From NCBI RefSeq assembly GCF_009176645.1, contig NZ_AP019007.1, positions 744,001-808,000 of the forward strand: 64,000 nt of DNA. The letters are read 5' to 3'. The notes under the pieces were generated by a model. The model did no database searches. It was not told the origin of the DNA and saw nothing but the letters and a program-made list of their open reading frames with translations. Of the stretch, positions 17,275 through 26,289 are shown piece after piece (within the stretch, counting starts at the first letter, position 1; each line of letters begins with the position of its first letter). Source of the DNA: Enterobacter oligotrophicus. Lineage in GTDB: Bacteria > Pseudomonadota > Gammaproteobacteria > Enterobacterales > Enterobacteriaceae. A program made the position numbers and the translations under genes.

Positions 17275-19047
17275 ATGCATACCACATCACCGTTATCCGC
17301 CCTGCGTCAGTGGCTACAGGAAAACAACCTCGACGGAATGATCGTCCCGCGCTCGGACGCCTGGCAAAGCGAATACTGTGCACCGTACGACGAAAAACTG
17401 GCCTGGCTGACCGGCTTCGACGGTTCTGCCGGGCTGGCGCTGGTGCTGAAAGACAAAGCCCTGTTATTCGTCGATGGTCGCTATCAGGTTCAGGCTCGCG
17501 TACAGGTCAACATGGATGACATTGCAATTCATCATCTGCATAACGAACCGCTGGCCGAGTGGCTGTTGAAAAATGCGGAAGCAGGAATGCGGATTGGCTT
17601 TGAAGCGCTGTTGATGACCAACGCAGAATTCACGCAGCTTTCAGCCACACCGTGCGAGCTGGTGCCGCTGGACCTGTCGCCATTTGATACGCTCTGGACT
17701 GACCGCCCTGCCGCACCAGCGGGGCTTATCCGTGAAATGCCAGACGATATCAGCGGCGAAGGCAGTGCCGACAAGCGTCAACGCGTGGCTGAAATCCTGG
17801 CCGGGAAAGCGGCCGACTACCTGGCCATCACCCAGCCGGACAATATCGCCTGGCTGCTGAACGTGCGCGGCTCAGATATCTCTACCAGCCCGGTCCCGCT
17901 CTCATTTGCGCTGCTTGGCCGCGACGGGCACGTCGAGTGGTTTGTTAACGACAACAAGCTGAGCAATTTACCGGATTCGTTTCGACATACTGTCACGATT
18001 GCGCCGCAGGATGCCTTTATCGGACGCTGTCAGCAGCTTGCAAAGGGTAAGCGGGTAATGGTCGACGCCGATTCCGCCCCGGTAGCGTTGCGCTTTGCCA
18101 TTGAACCCGACGGGGAAATTATCTGGCAGACCGATCCCATCACGTTGATGAAAGCCCATAAAAACCCAGTGGAGCTGGCGGGATATCGTGAGTGCCATCA
18201 TCAGGACGGTGCTGCGTGGGTCAATTTCCTCGCCTGGCTGAGCCGCGAGGTGCCTAAGCGGCAGGCCGCTGGGCAGCCCCTGACGGAGCTTGAAGTACAG
18301 GCAAAGCAGCTGGCTTTCCGTCAGCAGCAACCGGGCTTTATTGAGCAGAGTTTTGCGACAATTTCCGCATCTTCCAGCAATGCGGCGATGTGCCATTACC
18401 ACTCAAGCGAAGCCAGCAATAAAACCCTCGGTCACGATCATTTTTATCTCAATGATTCCGGCGGTCAGTACCACAACGGCACCACCGATGCGACGCGCAC
18501 GCTGGCGTGGGGCAAGGTCGACCCGCAGCAGCGCTTACACTACACCGCGGTATTACGGGGCTTTTTGTCTCTGATTACGCTGCAGTTCCCGTCCGGCAGC
18601 CAGGGACATCAGCTCGACGCCTTTGCGCGCCGCCCGTTGTGGGAGATGGGGCTGGATTACGATCATGGCACCGGGCATGGCGTGGGACATCAACTCCTGA
18701 TCCACGAAAATCCGCACCGTTTTGCGAAAAAGGTCAACCCGTGGCCGCTGATGGCAGGCAATATTATGACCATTGAGCCGGGGTATTATCTGGCCGGAAG
18801 TCACGGCATTCGCATTGAAAACCAGGTGGAAATCGTGGAAAGCCGTCCGGGATTTTGCGCGTTTGCATCGCTGACGCTGATCCCAATTGATCTAAGCCAG
18901 GCTGAGCTACACCTGTTAAACGAGCAGGAAAAACAGTGGCTGGATGAGTATCACCAGAAAGTACGTGAGGCGCTGTCGCCACTGGTGGATAGTGATGCGC
19001 GTCCGTGGCTGTTTGAAGCGACCGCGCCGATTCGTGTGAGCCGGTAA
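17275..19047 (+). CDS. Aminopeptidase P family (M24B) Xaa-Pro aminopeptidase
   Basis: 590 residues. Two creatinase-like N-terminal domains (about 1-310) precede an M24 pita-bread domain. The five metal ligands are visible: D394, D405, H468 (GTGHGVGH), E501 (TIEPGYY) and E515 (IRIENQ). The long form resembles eukaryotic-type aminopeptidase P rather than E. coli PepP (441 residues) and removes the N-terminal residue before proline. It starts 18 bases after amn with AAGGAAA before the ATG, so the two may be cotranscribed. It lies where E. coli has yeeN. Substrate and role are unknown. Confidence 0.88.
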   Translation: MHTTSPLSALRQWLQENNLDGMIVPRSDAWQSEYCAPYDEKLAWLTGFDGSAGLALVLKDKALLFVDGRYQVQARVQVNMDDIAIHHLHNEPLAEWLLKNAEAGMRIGFEALLMTNAEFTQLSATPCELVPLDLSPFDTLWTDRPAAPAGLIREMPDDISGEGSADKRQRVAEILAGKAADYLAITQPDNIAWLLNVRGSDISTSPVPLSFALLGRDGHVEWFVNDNKLSNLPDSFRHTVTIAPQDAFIGRCQQLAKGKRVMVDADSAPVALRFAIEPDGEIIWQTDPITLMKAHKNPVELAGYRECHHQDGAAWVNFLAWLSREVPKRQAAGQPLTELEVQAKQLAFRQQQPGFIEQSFATISASSSNAAMCHYHSSEASNKTLGHDHFYLNDSGGQYHNGTTDATRTLAWGKVDPQQRLHYTAVLRGFLSLITLQFPSGSQGHQLDAFARRPLWEMGLDYDHGTGHGVGHQLLIHENPHRFAKKVNPWPLMAGNIMTIEPGYYLAGSHGIRIENQVEIVESRPGFCAFASLTLIPIDLSQAELHLLNEQEKQWLDEYHQKVREALSPLVDSDARPWLFEATAPIRVSR

Positions 19048-19063
19048 TCTCTGGCGCAGAAAA

Positions 19064-19094
19064 GCAAAAAGCCTGCTTTAAAAGCAGGCTTTTC
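19064..19094. terminator. Bidirectional terminator between aminopeptidase and tRNA-Asn copy 3
   Basis: AAAAAGCCTGCTTT and AAAGCAGGCTTTT form a stem with A/T tails on both sides. It ends both the rightward peptidase transcript and the leftward tRNA transcript. Confidence 0.85.
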
Positions 19095-19099
19095 AAATT

Positions 19100-19175
19100 T
19101 GGCTCCTCTGACTGGACTCGAACCAGTGACATACGGATTAACAGTCCGCCGTTCTACCGACTGAACTACAGAGGA
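19100..19175 (-). tRNA. asnW: tRNA-Asn (GUU), copy 3
   Basis: Identical in sequence to copies 1, 2 and 4 but on the minus strand. Its promoter, read on the minus strand, is TTGACA (19217-19222), 17 bases, TAATAT (19194-19199). The symbol follows the E. coli position between amn and yeeO. Confidence 0.98.
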
Positions 19176-19255
19176 ATCGTGTGAACGGGGCGCATATTAT
19201 CGATGCTCACCCATGATGTCAAAGGCAGAATGCAGATTTCTGATCGTTTGCCGAT

Positions 19256-20731
19256 TTATTCTCCACTTCGTGCATTTGTCAGGCATTCTGGCGTTTCAGC
19301 GGCAACAGGTTCGGGTTTTATGCGCGGGTATTTCCATAACCAGCGTCCGCTCACCATTCGCCAGTAGAACAGCGCACCGCGCACTGCCCAGTCAAGGAAC
19401 ATCCCCAGCCAGACGCCCACAACCCCCATTCCCAGCATGATCCCCAGCGTATAGCCCGCAACCACGCGACAGCCCCACATACCGAGCATTGATACCCACA
19501 TCGCAAAACGGGCATCACGTGCCCCTTTCAGCCCGGCGGGCAGAACCCAGGACGCCGCCCAGATCGGCATAAACGCGGCGTTCAGCCAAATCAGAATTTT
19601 AACGACTTCTTTTACGTCATTCTCATGGGTATAAAACGATGCCATCAGTCCGGCAAAGGGGGCCGTTCCCCAGGCTATCGCCGTTAGCCCGATGGTCGAT
19701 AACCAGAAAACATGACGCAGTTGTCGCTCCGCCTGCCCTATCTGCCCTTTCCCGAGACGTTTGCCGGTGATGATGGTGGATGCAGATCCAAGCGCGTTAC
19801 CTGGCAGGTTAATCAAAGAGGCGATGGAGAAGGCAATAAAATTACCGGCGATAACGTCGGTTCCCATACCGGCAACAAACATTTGCGTCAGCAGCTTCCC
19901 TCCATTAAACAGCACCGATTCAATACTTGCCGGAATACCAATCCCCATCACTTCCCAGATAATGGCAAAATTGAGTGGACGGAAATAACTTTTCAATGTG
20001 AGGCGCAGGGATGGTGTGATGCCGGTCATCAGTACGCCTACGATTGCCGCCGCACCGATGTAGCGCGAAATGGTCAGCCCAAGCCCGGCTCCCACAAAAC
20101 CCAGGCCGTCCCAGGAAAAAACACCATAGATCAAAACGCTGCTGATAATAATATTCAGGATGTTCATCCCGCCGTTGATCAGCAGCGGGATTTTGGTATT
20201 TCCTGCACCACGCAGTGCCCCGCTGCCAATTAAAGCGATAGCGGCTGCCGGATAGCTAATGACCGTCATTTCCAGATAGGTTAGCGCGAGATCTTTAACG
20301 TCATTTGTCGCTTCGCCCGCGACGATGTCGATAATTTCTTTGCCGTAGTAATGAATCACAGCCGCCAGCACGATCGAAAAAAGGGTCATGATCATCAGCG
20401 ACTGCCGGGCTGCTTCGCGTGCGCGTTTCGGGTCGAGCTTGCCCAGACTGAATGCGACGACAACGGTCGTCCCGAGATCGATAGCGGCAAAGAAAGACAT
20501 CACCACCATATTAAAGCTGTCCGCCAGGCCGACACCTGCCATCGCCTCCTTCCCGAGCCAGCTCACCAGAAACGTGCTCAGTACACCCATCAACAGGACG
20601 CAGGTGTTCTCCAGGAAAATAGGTACAGCAAGGGGGGTGATTTCACGCCAGAACAAAACACGATAGCTTTTACGTTTTGCATACCAGGGAGTGCGCATAA
20701 TCGCCTGGCGTAGGGGGGCTGTGACGTTCAA
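19256..20731 (-). CDS. yeeO: YeeO, MATE-family exporter (FMN/FAD)
   Basis: 491 residues with about 12 transmembrane helices and the repeated halves of MATE transporters (ITPLAVPIFLENTCVLLMG in the first half, EVMGIGIPASIESVLFNGG in the second). The match to E. coli YeeO is strong throughout from RTPWYAKRKSY. YeeO has been reported to export flavins. The start is uncertain: TTG 20731 has AAGG suitably placed, while ATG 20698 would remove 11 residues. It lies between two tRNA-Asn genes as in E. coli. Confidence 0.92.
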   Translation of the reverse strand: MNVTAPLRQAIMRTPWYAKRKSYRVLFWREITPLAVPIFLENTCVLLMGVLSTFLVSWLGKEAMAGVGLADSFNMVVMSFFAAIDLGTTVVVAFSLGKLDPKRAREAARQSLMIMTLFSIVLAAVIHYYGKEIIDIVAGEATNDVKDLALTYLEMTVISYPAAAIALIGSGALRGAGNTKIPLLINGGMNILNIIISSVLIYGVFSWDGLGFVGAGLGLTISRYIGAAAIVGVLMTGITPSLRLTLKSYFRPLNFAIIWEVMGIGIPASIESVLFNGGKLLTQMFVAGMGTDVIAGNFIAFSIASLINLPGNALGSASTIITGKRLGKGQIGQAERQLRHVFWLSTIGLTAIAWGTAPFAGLMASFYTHENDVKEVVKILIWLNAAFMPIWAASWVLPAGLKGARDARFAMWVSMLGMWGCRVVAGYTLGIMLGMGVVGVWLGMFLDWAVRGALFYWRMVSGRWLWKYPRIKPEPVAAETPECLTNARSGE

Positions 20732-20923
20732 AATGGACCTTAGCGAGAAAGTTGAAACTCCATTTCAAATGATGGGGTAGAAATGCCCATCCTGCAAAGT
20801 ATTTTCCATAAAATATGTTTGGTTTTACAACAAACTGTCGACAGAAACAGCAAACAGCCGCGATTCCCAAAGATCGGGTTTGACAAAACTTTTTTCGCCG
20901 CTAAGATAAGCCTCCACAACGAT

Positions 20924-20999
20924 TCCTCTGTAGTTCAGTCGGTAGAACGGCGGACTGTTAATCCGTATGTCACTGGTTCGAGTCCAGTCAGAGGAGCCA
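20924..20999 (+). tRNA. asnV: tRNA-Asn (GUU), copy 4
   Basis: The fourth identical 76-base copy. Promoter: TTGACA (20880-20885) with TAAGAT (20902-20907), spacer 16. The same GAAAAGCCTGC terminator follows. The symbol is by position upstream of yeeX. Confidence 0.98.
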
Positions 21000-21005
21000 A
21001 ATTTG

Positions 21006-21034
21006 AAAAGCCTGCTTTTAAAGCAGGCTTTTTG
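21006..21034 (+). terminator. Terminator of tRNA-Asn copy 4
   Basis: AAGCCTGCTTT/AAAGCAGGCTT stem followed by TTTTTGCTTTT, as behind copy 1. Confidence 0.9.
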
Positions 21035-21056
21035 CTTTTCTGCCACCTGCAGATAT

Positions 21057-21090
21057 AAAAAAGGCTCCCTGTCATCAGGGAGCCTTTTTC
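21057..21090. terminator. Bidirectional terminator downstream of yeeX
   Basis: AAGGCTCCCT (21061-21070) and AGGGAGCCTT (21077-21086) form a 10-bp stem with loop GTCATC and A/T runs on both sides. It serves the leftward yeeX transcript. Confidence 0.9.
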
Positions 21091-21104
21091 ACAATGCTAC
21101 GCGA

Positions 21105-21440
21105 TTATTCGCCTTTTACTTCAGCGTTTTTGATTTCGCCCATCACTTTCAGCTTTTTGGAGATGTCGCGACGCTCTTTGGACAGCTCAGCATTCTTGAT
21201 GATGTAGTCGTCAACACGGTCTTCGTAATCGCTTTTCATGCTGGCGATGATGCCCTGGATAGCCTCAACGCTCATGCCTGGCTTGATGTAGTCGCTCAGG
21301 TTGTCCAGCAGCAGAACACGTTTTTGGTTGTCACGGATCTTCTTCTCAACGTCCTGGATTTCACGCTGCAGTTTGTTTTTGCGGCGGAACAGGCGGACGA
21401 ATTCCAGAACATCCTGGAACGAAGGCTTGGTAGTTTCCAT
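21105..21440 (-). CDS. tmaR: TmaR (YeeX), polar organiser of PTS enzyme I
   Basis: 111 residues, almost entirely helical and charged, predicted coiled coil ([21 protein letters not shown]). It matches the UPF0265/YeeX family. In E. coli this protein, renamed TmaR, forms polar clusters that recruit enzyme I of the phosphotransferase system and so affect sugar uptake. It is monocistronic with a strong terminator and AGGGGTG before its ATG. Confidence 0.93.
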   Translation of the reverse strand: METTKPSFQDVLEFVRLFRRKNKLQREIQDVEKKIRDNQKRVLLLDNLSDYIKPGMSVEAIQGIIASMKSDYEDRVDDYIIKNAELSKERRDISKKLKVMGEIKNAEVKGE

Positions 21441-21608
21441 TTTTACACCCCTGATAATGTGAGATTCGGATTCGTTAAAGCAACCGTTGTAACAGTAACC
21501 TTACTGACAGCGGCCGCGAATGACAATGAGTATATCGTTTAAAGCTATCATAACCCCAATTGCTGCTGAATCGAAGCAGCAGGCGTCACATATGGCAATA
21601 GCTGCTTT

Positions 21609-22667
21609 TTATTTGCGCAGCGCCCGGCAGATCAGATGCGACAACAGCTCTAGCTGTCGCGCCAGCTCCATGCTCAACCAGACATAACCATGAATCGGCG
21701 TTTCTGCCACGTTATCGCCCTGCCGCTCGTTAATCAGTTGTTTCAGCTCGGCGACGATTTCATTCAGACGTTCACTGTTCGCCAGGATTGGCTGTGGGTT
21801 GCCTTCATACAGCGCGTGGGCAATGGTTAGCAGCGTTTGCTGCGTCATCTGCTGCGTCTCTTTCAGCGTATGCGCGTTAAGCATTAAGAGATGGCTGGAA
21901 CGGGATGCCCAGTGAGCATTGATTTGCAACTCCAGCATACAAACCAGATTACGGCTCACAGTCTGAATCGCTTCGAAAATGGCTTTCTGGATGTGGGTCT
22001 CTTTGCTGGCCGGCGTGATTAGACCGCGCATCTTAACCACATCACTGAGGATTTTTTGCAGATGTTTTTCCAGCCGCGGCCGTTCGACCAGGTTTGGCGA
22101 AAACCCCGCCTGGTAGACCCGATTAAACGCTGTGACATAGTTTGCCATCTGAATACGCCAGTGCAGGAACGCGCGCTGGGGCCAGATGCCGGTAAACAGC
22201 ATTGCCAGCAGCGAGCCGAGGATAACATCCCCGCTTCGCCATAGCGCGGTCGTCATGTCTCCTGCCGGAGCACCAACAACAACAGAAAGCGTGATACCAA
22301 TCAGTAAGGCCTGATACGGTTTTTTGCCCAACGCCAACCAGCCGCAGAGGAACATCGCCGCTGCGCACCACAACAGCATGACCGGGAATGAGATCAGTTC
22401 GAGTTTCAGGGCGATAAGCCCCAGCACTGAACCGAGGACAGTGCCGCCTATACGCTCAAAAGCACGCGGGACAACATTTCCCCAAAATGAGATGGGCCCC
22501 ATGATGACCACCAGCGTGATCAGCGGCCATGTTCCTTCAGGGACATCCAGCAAACGGACCAGAACAAAAGTCAGAATAAACGCCAGCGCGATACGGCATC
22601 CATGTACCACGCGGTAATGTTTATACAACCGGATTTCAAAAGGCGTTAATGATTTGTCGGGACGCAC
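21609..22667 (-). CDS. yeeA: YeeA, FUSC-family inner membrane protein
   Basis: 352 residues when started at GTG 22667 (VRPDKSLTPFEIRLYKHYR), exactly the E. coli YeeA length, with GGAGAG upstream. Six or so N-terminal helices (about 20-180) include the GPISFWGNVVPRAFERIGGTVLG segment of FUSC/aromatic acid exporter proteins, followed by a cytoplasmic helical domain. The family includes AaeB efflux pumps; the substrate of YeeA is unknown. Confidence 0.92.
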   Translation of the reverse strand: MRPDKSLTPFEIRLYKHYRVVHGCRIALAFILTFVLVRLLDVPEGTWPLITLVVIMGPISFWGNVVPRAFERIGGTVLGSVLGLIALKLELISFPVMLLWCAAAMFLCGWLALGKKPYQALLIGITLSVVVGAPAGDMTTALWRSGDVILGSLLAMLFTGIWPQRAFLHWRIQMANYVTAFNRVYQAGFSPNLVERPRLEKHLQKILSDVVKMRGLITPASKETHIQKAIFEAIQTVSRNLVCMLELQINAHWASRSSHLLMLNAHTLKETQQMTQQTLLTIAHALYEGNPQPILANSERLNEIVAELKQLINERQGDNVAETPIHGYVWLSMELARQLELLSHLICRALRK

Positions 22668-22710
22668 ACCCGCTCTCCAGCTACACGGCAAACCACAATT
22701 GTACTGTGTT

Positions 22711-22739
22711 TTCAGCCGGGTGGATCACACCCGGTTGAA
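22711..22739. other. Hairpin between sbmC and yeeA
   Basis: TTCAGCCGGGTG and CACCCGGTTGAA pair over 12 positions with one mismatch around loop GATCA. It lies right after the sbmC stop. The T-run is poor, so it may be a weak terminator or RNA-stabilising element. Confidence 0.5.
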
Positions 22740-22759
22740 AAACCCTGTTATTTCCAGGC

Positions 22760-23233
22760 CTAACCCGCTTTGTGCTCAACCGGCACAAACATTTCGATAT
22801 CCCAGTAGCCATCCGCATTACCGTCGTTCAGGTAGCGTTCAAAACAGGGCTTTGGCGCGATTTGATAGTGTGTGTCTTCAAGAAGGGAATTAAAAAACTG
22901 ATACCAGGGTGTGGCAAAGTCGTGGTTTTCGACACGCGCCGTTGCCACGGCATAATCCCCCGCAGCGATTTCAGTGAGCATCACCCCTTCACTGTTTTCA
23001 GGGATGACAAAATCATCAGGCACCGTGACGGCTGTATCACAGCGTAATTTTTCTGCCGGAACCTCATCGGGATTATCGTAATAAACCGCAACCCACTCCA
23101 GAGGTTGAATATGACGACCATCAACCCACATGACCAGCTGTTCGAAGCCTTGTTTGACCGTGTTTTCCCACGGTCCGACAAGGTGAAAACCCGCGATCTT
23201 ACGTTTCTGTTGCTGTCTGATGCTGTAGTCCAT
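22760..23233 (-). CDS. sbmC: SbmC/GyrI, DNA gyrase inhibitor
   Basis: 157 residues from ATG 23233, the E. coli length, with GGAGGCAGC before it; a longer open frame upstream is not used. It is a GyrI-like fold protein ([19 protein letters not shown] at the start, [11 protein letters not shown] at the end). It binds gyrase, protects cells from microcin B17 and CcdB-type poisons, and belongs to the SOS regulon in E. coli. A LexA-like box sits just upstream. Confidence 0.95.
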   Translation of the reverse strand: MDYSIRQQQKRKIAGFHLVGPWENTVKQGFEQLVMWVDGRHIQPLEWVAVYYDNPDEVPAEKLRCDTAVTVPDDFVIPENSEGVMLTEIAAGDYAVATARVENHDFATPWYQFFNSLLEDTHYQIAPKPCFERYLNDGNADGYWDIEMFVPVEHKAG

Positions 23234-23250
23234 GCTGCCTCCGTTTATTA

Positions 23251-23266
23251 CTGTGTATTTATACAC
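23251..23266. promoter_or_regulatory. LexA-like SOS box of sbmC
   Basis: CTGTGTATTTATACAC fits CTGT-N8-ACAG with one difference at the last base and has the AT-rich centre of SOS boxes. It lies 18 bases upstream of the sbmC start. Confidence 0.75.
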
Positions 23267-23313
23267 TATAAAGCAGATTTTCGCTGTTCAGCAAACAAGG
23301 AATGTTTATTATG

Positions 23314-23345
23314 CGAGCAGACTCGCAACCCTGCCAGTCTGCTCG
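23314..23345. other. Hairpin downstream of dacD
   Basis: CGAGCAGACT and AGTCTGCTCG pair perfectly around a 12-base loop, 20 bases past the dacD stop. It may be the dacD terminator, but the sequence after it on the minus strand (CATAATAAACATT) is only moderately T-rich. Confidence 0.45.
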
Positions 23346-23364
23346 TCGCGGCTCATCTGCAGCG

Positions 23365-24531
23365 TCAGAGTTTATGATGCAGGTAATCACCCATCCGTGA
23401 GAAAAATCCACCTTTATCAACGCTTTCCAGCGTCACCAGCGGCCAGTGCGCAACGACTTTGTCGCGGTCAAATAGCTGGATCTCCCCGACGCGCTGATGC
23501 GCGGCAATCGGTGCGTCCAGCTCTTTTTTATCCAGGACGTATTTTGCTTTGATATTGGGCACTTCCGCCTTCGGTAAGGCCAGCCAGAAATCCTGATCGG
23601 TGCCTAATTTCACCTGCTCTTTATCGCCGTACCAGATGCGCTCGGTGCCCACTTTTTTGCCATTATGCAGAATTTGCACGGTATCGAAATTCTGTTGCCC
23701 CCAGTGCAGTAGTTTGCGAGCCTGCTCTTCCCGGCCTTTCGGGCTATCCGCGCCCATAACCACGGCAATCAAACGACGCTGGCCGTCTACCGCTGAGGCG
23801 ATAAGGTTAAAACCGGCACCTGAGGTATGGCCTGTTTTTAACCCGTCAACGTTCATGGTTTTATCCCATAGCAGGCCGTTGCGGTTTTGCTGGGTGATGC
23901 CGTTCCATGTAAGGCTTTTTTCGCTGTACATATGGTAGAACTCAGGCTCACCGTGAATGATCGCGCGTGAAAGTACCGCCAGGTCATAGGCAGAACTGTG
24001 TTGCCCCGGTGCATCCAGGCCATGCACGGTTTCAAAATGAGTGTCGCGCAGGTGCAGTTTTTGCACATAGTCGTTCATCATGTTCACGAATTGTGGCTGC
24101 CCTCCGGCCACATGGTCAGCCAGCGCCACGCAGGCGTCGTTGCCGGAATCAACAATCAGGCCACGGCTCAGGTCACGCACGGAGACGCGATCGCCCTCTT
24201 TCAGGAACATCAACGATGAACCGTCAAATACCGGATTACCTTTTGCCCATGCATCGCGGCCTACGGTAACAATGTCATCAGGACTAATGCGATAGCTATC
24301 AATAGCGCGATCGACGACGTAGCCAGTCATCAGCTTGGTCAGGCTTGCCGGGTTGCGCTGTTGATGTTCGTTGCCCGCCGTTAAGATTTGACCCGTGGTG
24401 TAATCCATCAGTACCCAGGAGCCAGCCTGGATGGCCGGAGGCTGCGGTGAAAAATCCAGCGGTTCGGCAGCCAGCGCAGATGAAATACTCGAAGCGAGTA
24501 AAGAAACAGCAATAAACAGACGGCGTTTCAA
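23365..24531 (-). CDS. dacD: DacD, D-alanyl-D-alanine carboxypeptidase (PBP6b)
   Basis: 388 residues, the E. coli DacD length. A signal peptide (1-21, ending ALA) is followed by a class C penicillin-binding domain with SLTK (Ser63, Lys66), SGN (about 124) and KTG (about 228). A PBP5-type C-terminal beta domain and a C-terminal amphipathic anchor (FFSRMGDYLHHKL) follow. It trims the terminal D-Ala of peptidoglycan pentapeptides at the periplasmic face. Confidence 0.96.
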   Translation of the reverse strand: MKRRLFIAVSLLASSISSALAAEPLDFSPQPPAIQAGSWVLMDYTTGQILTAGNEHQQRNPASLTKLMTGYVVDRAIDSYRISPDDIVTVGRDAWAKGNPVFDGSSLMFLKEGDRVSVRDLSRGLIVDSGNDACVALADHVAGGQPQFVNMMNDYVQKLHLRDTHFETVHGLDAPGQHSSAYDLAVLSRAIIHGEPEFYHMYSEKSLTWNGITQQNRNGLLWDKTMNVDGLKTGHTSGAGFNLIASAVDGQRRLIAVVMGADSPKGREEQARKLLHWGQQNFDTVQILHNGKKVGTERIWYGDKEQVKLGTDQDFWLALPKAEVPNIKAKYVLDKKELDAPIAAHQRVGEIQLFDRDKVVAHWPLVTLESVDKGGFFSRMGDYLHHKL

Positions 24532-24741
24532 CGGTATATCCTCAGGTCATTAAAAATCGTTGACCTTTTTACGGGAGTTCTGATGTCCTTACCTGCCTTA
24601 ATTGCAAAAAAATGTGACAGGAGGCATGTTTTCCCCTGAAGTCAGCTCGCAAATTTCATTGATAAAGGCGCTTTTTATTCGGTCTGTGCATCACGATCGT
24701 TTACCATAGCAATGTCATTTTTTAACAGGATGGTATTACTG

Positions 24742-26166
24742 GTGTCTGACTCTGCCGCGCGCCCCACTTTTTTATTCCACGATTACGAAACCTTTGGCAC
24801 CCATCCGGCGTTGGATCGCCCTGCGCAGTTTGCCGCCATTCGCACTGACGATGATTTCAATATTATTGGCGAGCCAGAAGTCTTTTACTGCAAGCCCGCC
24901 GATGACTACCTGCCACAGCCAGGCGCGGTGTTGGTCACGGGTATTACGCCTCAGGAAGCGCGTGACAAAGGCGTAAACGAGGCCGAGTTCGCCCGCCGTA
25001 TCCACGACCTGTTTACCGTGCCTGATACCTGCGTGGTGGGCTACAACAACATCCGCTTTGATGATGAAGTGACGCGCAATATCTTCTACCGCAACTTCTA
25101 CGATCCCTATGCCTGGAGCTGGCAGAACCGCAATTCGCGCTGGGATTTACTCGACATCATGCGCGCGTGCTATGCCCTGCGCCCGGAGGGGATCACCTGG
25201 CCGGAAAATGACGAAGGGTTAACGAGTTTCCGGCTGGAACACCTGACACGCGCTAATGGCATTGAGCACAGTAATGCCCACGACGCAATGGCCGACGTCT
25301 ACGCCACCATCGCAATGGCGAAACTGGTGAAACGCGCGCAACCGCGTCTGTTCGACTATCTGCTGAGCCACCGCAGCAAACATAAACTCATCACCCTGAT
25401 TGATGTCCCGCAAATGAAACCGCTGGTGCATATTTCCGGCATGTTCGGCGCATGGCGGGGAAATACAAGCTGGGTCGCTCCTCTGGCCTGGCATCCTGAC
25501 AACCGGAATGCCGTCATCATGGTGGATTTGGCCGGTGATATCTCACCGCTGCTGGAACTTGACAGCGATACCCTGCGTGAGCGGCTCTATACGCCGAAAA
25601 ATGAACTGGGTGACCTGCCTGCAGTACCGGTAAAACTGGTTCATATCAATAAATGCCCGGTGCTGGCGCAAGCCAATACGCTGCGTCCGGAGGATGCCGA
25701 CAGACTGGGCATAAACCGCCAGCATTGCCTGGATAACCTCAAAATCCTGCGTGACAACCCTCAGGTGCGTGAAAAAGTCGTGGCGATCTTTGCTGAAGCG
25801 GAGCCGTTTGTACCGTCTGAAAATGTCGATGCGCAGCTCTATAACGGCTTCTTTAGCGATGCTGACCGTGCCGCCATGAAGATTGTTTTGCAAACCGACC
25901 CGCGCAATTTACCGGCGCTGGATATTACCTTTGCTGACAAGCGCATCGAGAAACTGATGTTTAATTATCGTGCGCGAAACTATCCCGGCACGCTGGATGA
26001 AGTGGAGCAGGAACGTTGGCTGCAGCATCGCCGTAACGTCTTTACGCCGGAATTCCTGCACGCTTATGCCCAAGAGCTGGAGATGCTTTATAGCCAGTAT
26101 GAAGGGGATGCAGAGAAGCAGGCACTGCTGAAAGCGCTGTTCCAGTACGCGCAAGAGATTGTTTGA
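24742..26166 (+). CDS. sbcB: Exodeoxyribonuclease I
   Basis: About 474 residues, matching E. coli SbcB (475) throughout. DEDDh exonuclease residues are visible: D14 and E16 in FHDYETFG, Asp in YNNIRFDDEV, and His/Asp in SNAHDAMADV. It degrades single-stranded DNA 3' to 5' in recombination and repair. The start is uncertain: GTG 24742 follows AGGATGG and gives the usual N-terminal length, while in-frame ATGs at 24712 and 24730 have poorer ribosome sites. Confidence 0.95.
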   Translation: MSDSAARPTFLFHDYETFGTHPALDRPAQFAAIRTDDDFNIIGEPEVFYCKPADDYLPQPGAVLVTGITPQEARDKGVNEAEFARRIHDLFTVPDTCVVGYNNIRFDDEVTRNIFYRNFYDPYAWSWQNRNSRWDLLDIMRACYALRPEGITWPENDEGLTSFRLEHLTRANGIEHSNAHDAMADVYATIAMAKLVKRAQPRLFDYLLSHRSKHKLITLIDVPQMKPLVHISGMFGAWRGNTSWVAPLAWHPDNRNAVIMVDLAGDISPLLELDSDTLRERLYTPKNELGDLPAVPVKLVHINKCPVLAQANTLRPEDADRLGINRQHCLDNLKILRDNPQVREKVVAIFAEAEPFVPSENVDAQLYNGFFSDADRAAMKIVLQTDPRNLPALDITFADKRIEKLMFNYRARNYPGTLDEVEQERWLQHRRNVFTPEFLHAYAQELEMLYSQYEGDAEKQALLKALFQYAQEIV

Positions 26167-26176
26167 ATGATGGGTA

Positions 26177-26212
26177 CAAAAAAGCCGGAGGCGATGTCTC
26201 CGGCTTTTTTTT
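26177..26212. terminator. Bidirectional terminator between sbcB and plaP
   Basis: AAAAAGCCGGAG and CTCCGGCTTTTT form a GC-rich stem around GCGATGT with A/T runs on both sides, so it serves both converging genes. Confidence 0.92.
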
Positions 26213-26283
26213 GCCCGGTGGCGCTGCGCTTTTACGCGTGCCTGCGGGTTTGTAGGCCGGGTAAGGCGTAGCCGCCGCCCGAC
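26213..26283. repeat. REP/BIME element
   Basis: GCCCGGTGGCGCTGCGCTT and the inverted GTAGGCCGGGTAAGGCGTAG are the two REP halves in opposite orientation, typical of enterobacterial BIMEs between converging genes. Confidence 0.85.
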
Positions 26284-26289
26284 ATAATA

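Noticed and set aside
8374..20999. Repeated tRNA-Asn units as a possible repeat array or CRISPR
   Set aside because: The copies are thousands of bases apart, fold as normal tRNAs and have sigma-70 promoters; there is no spacer array.
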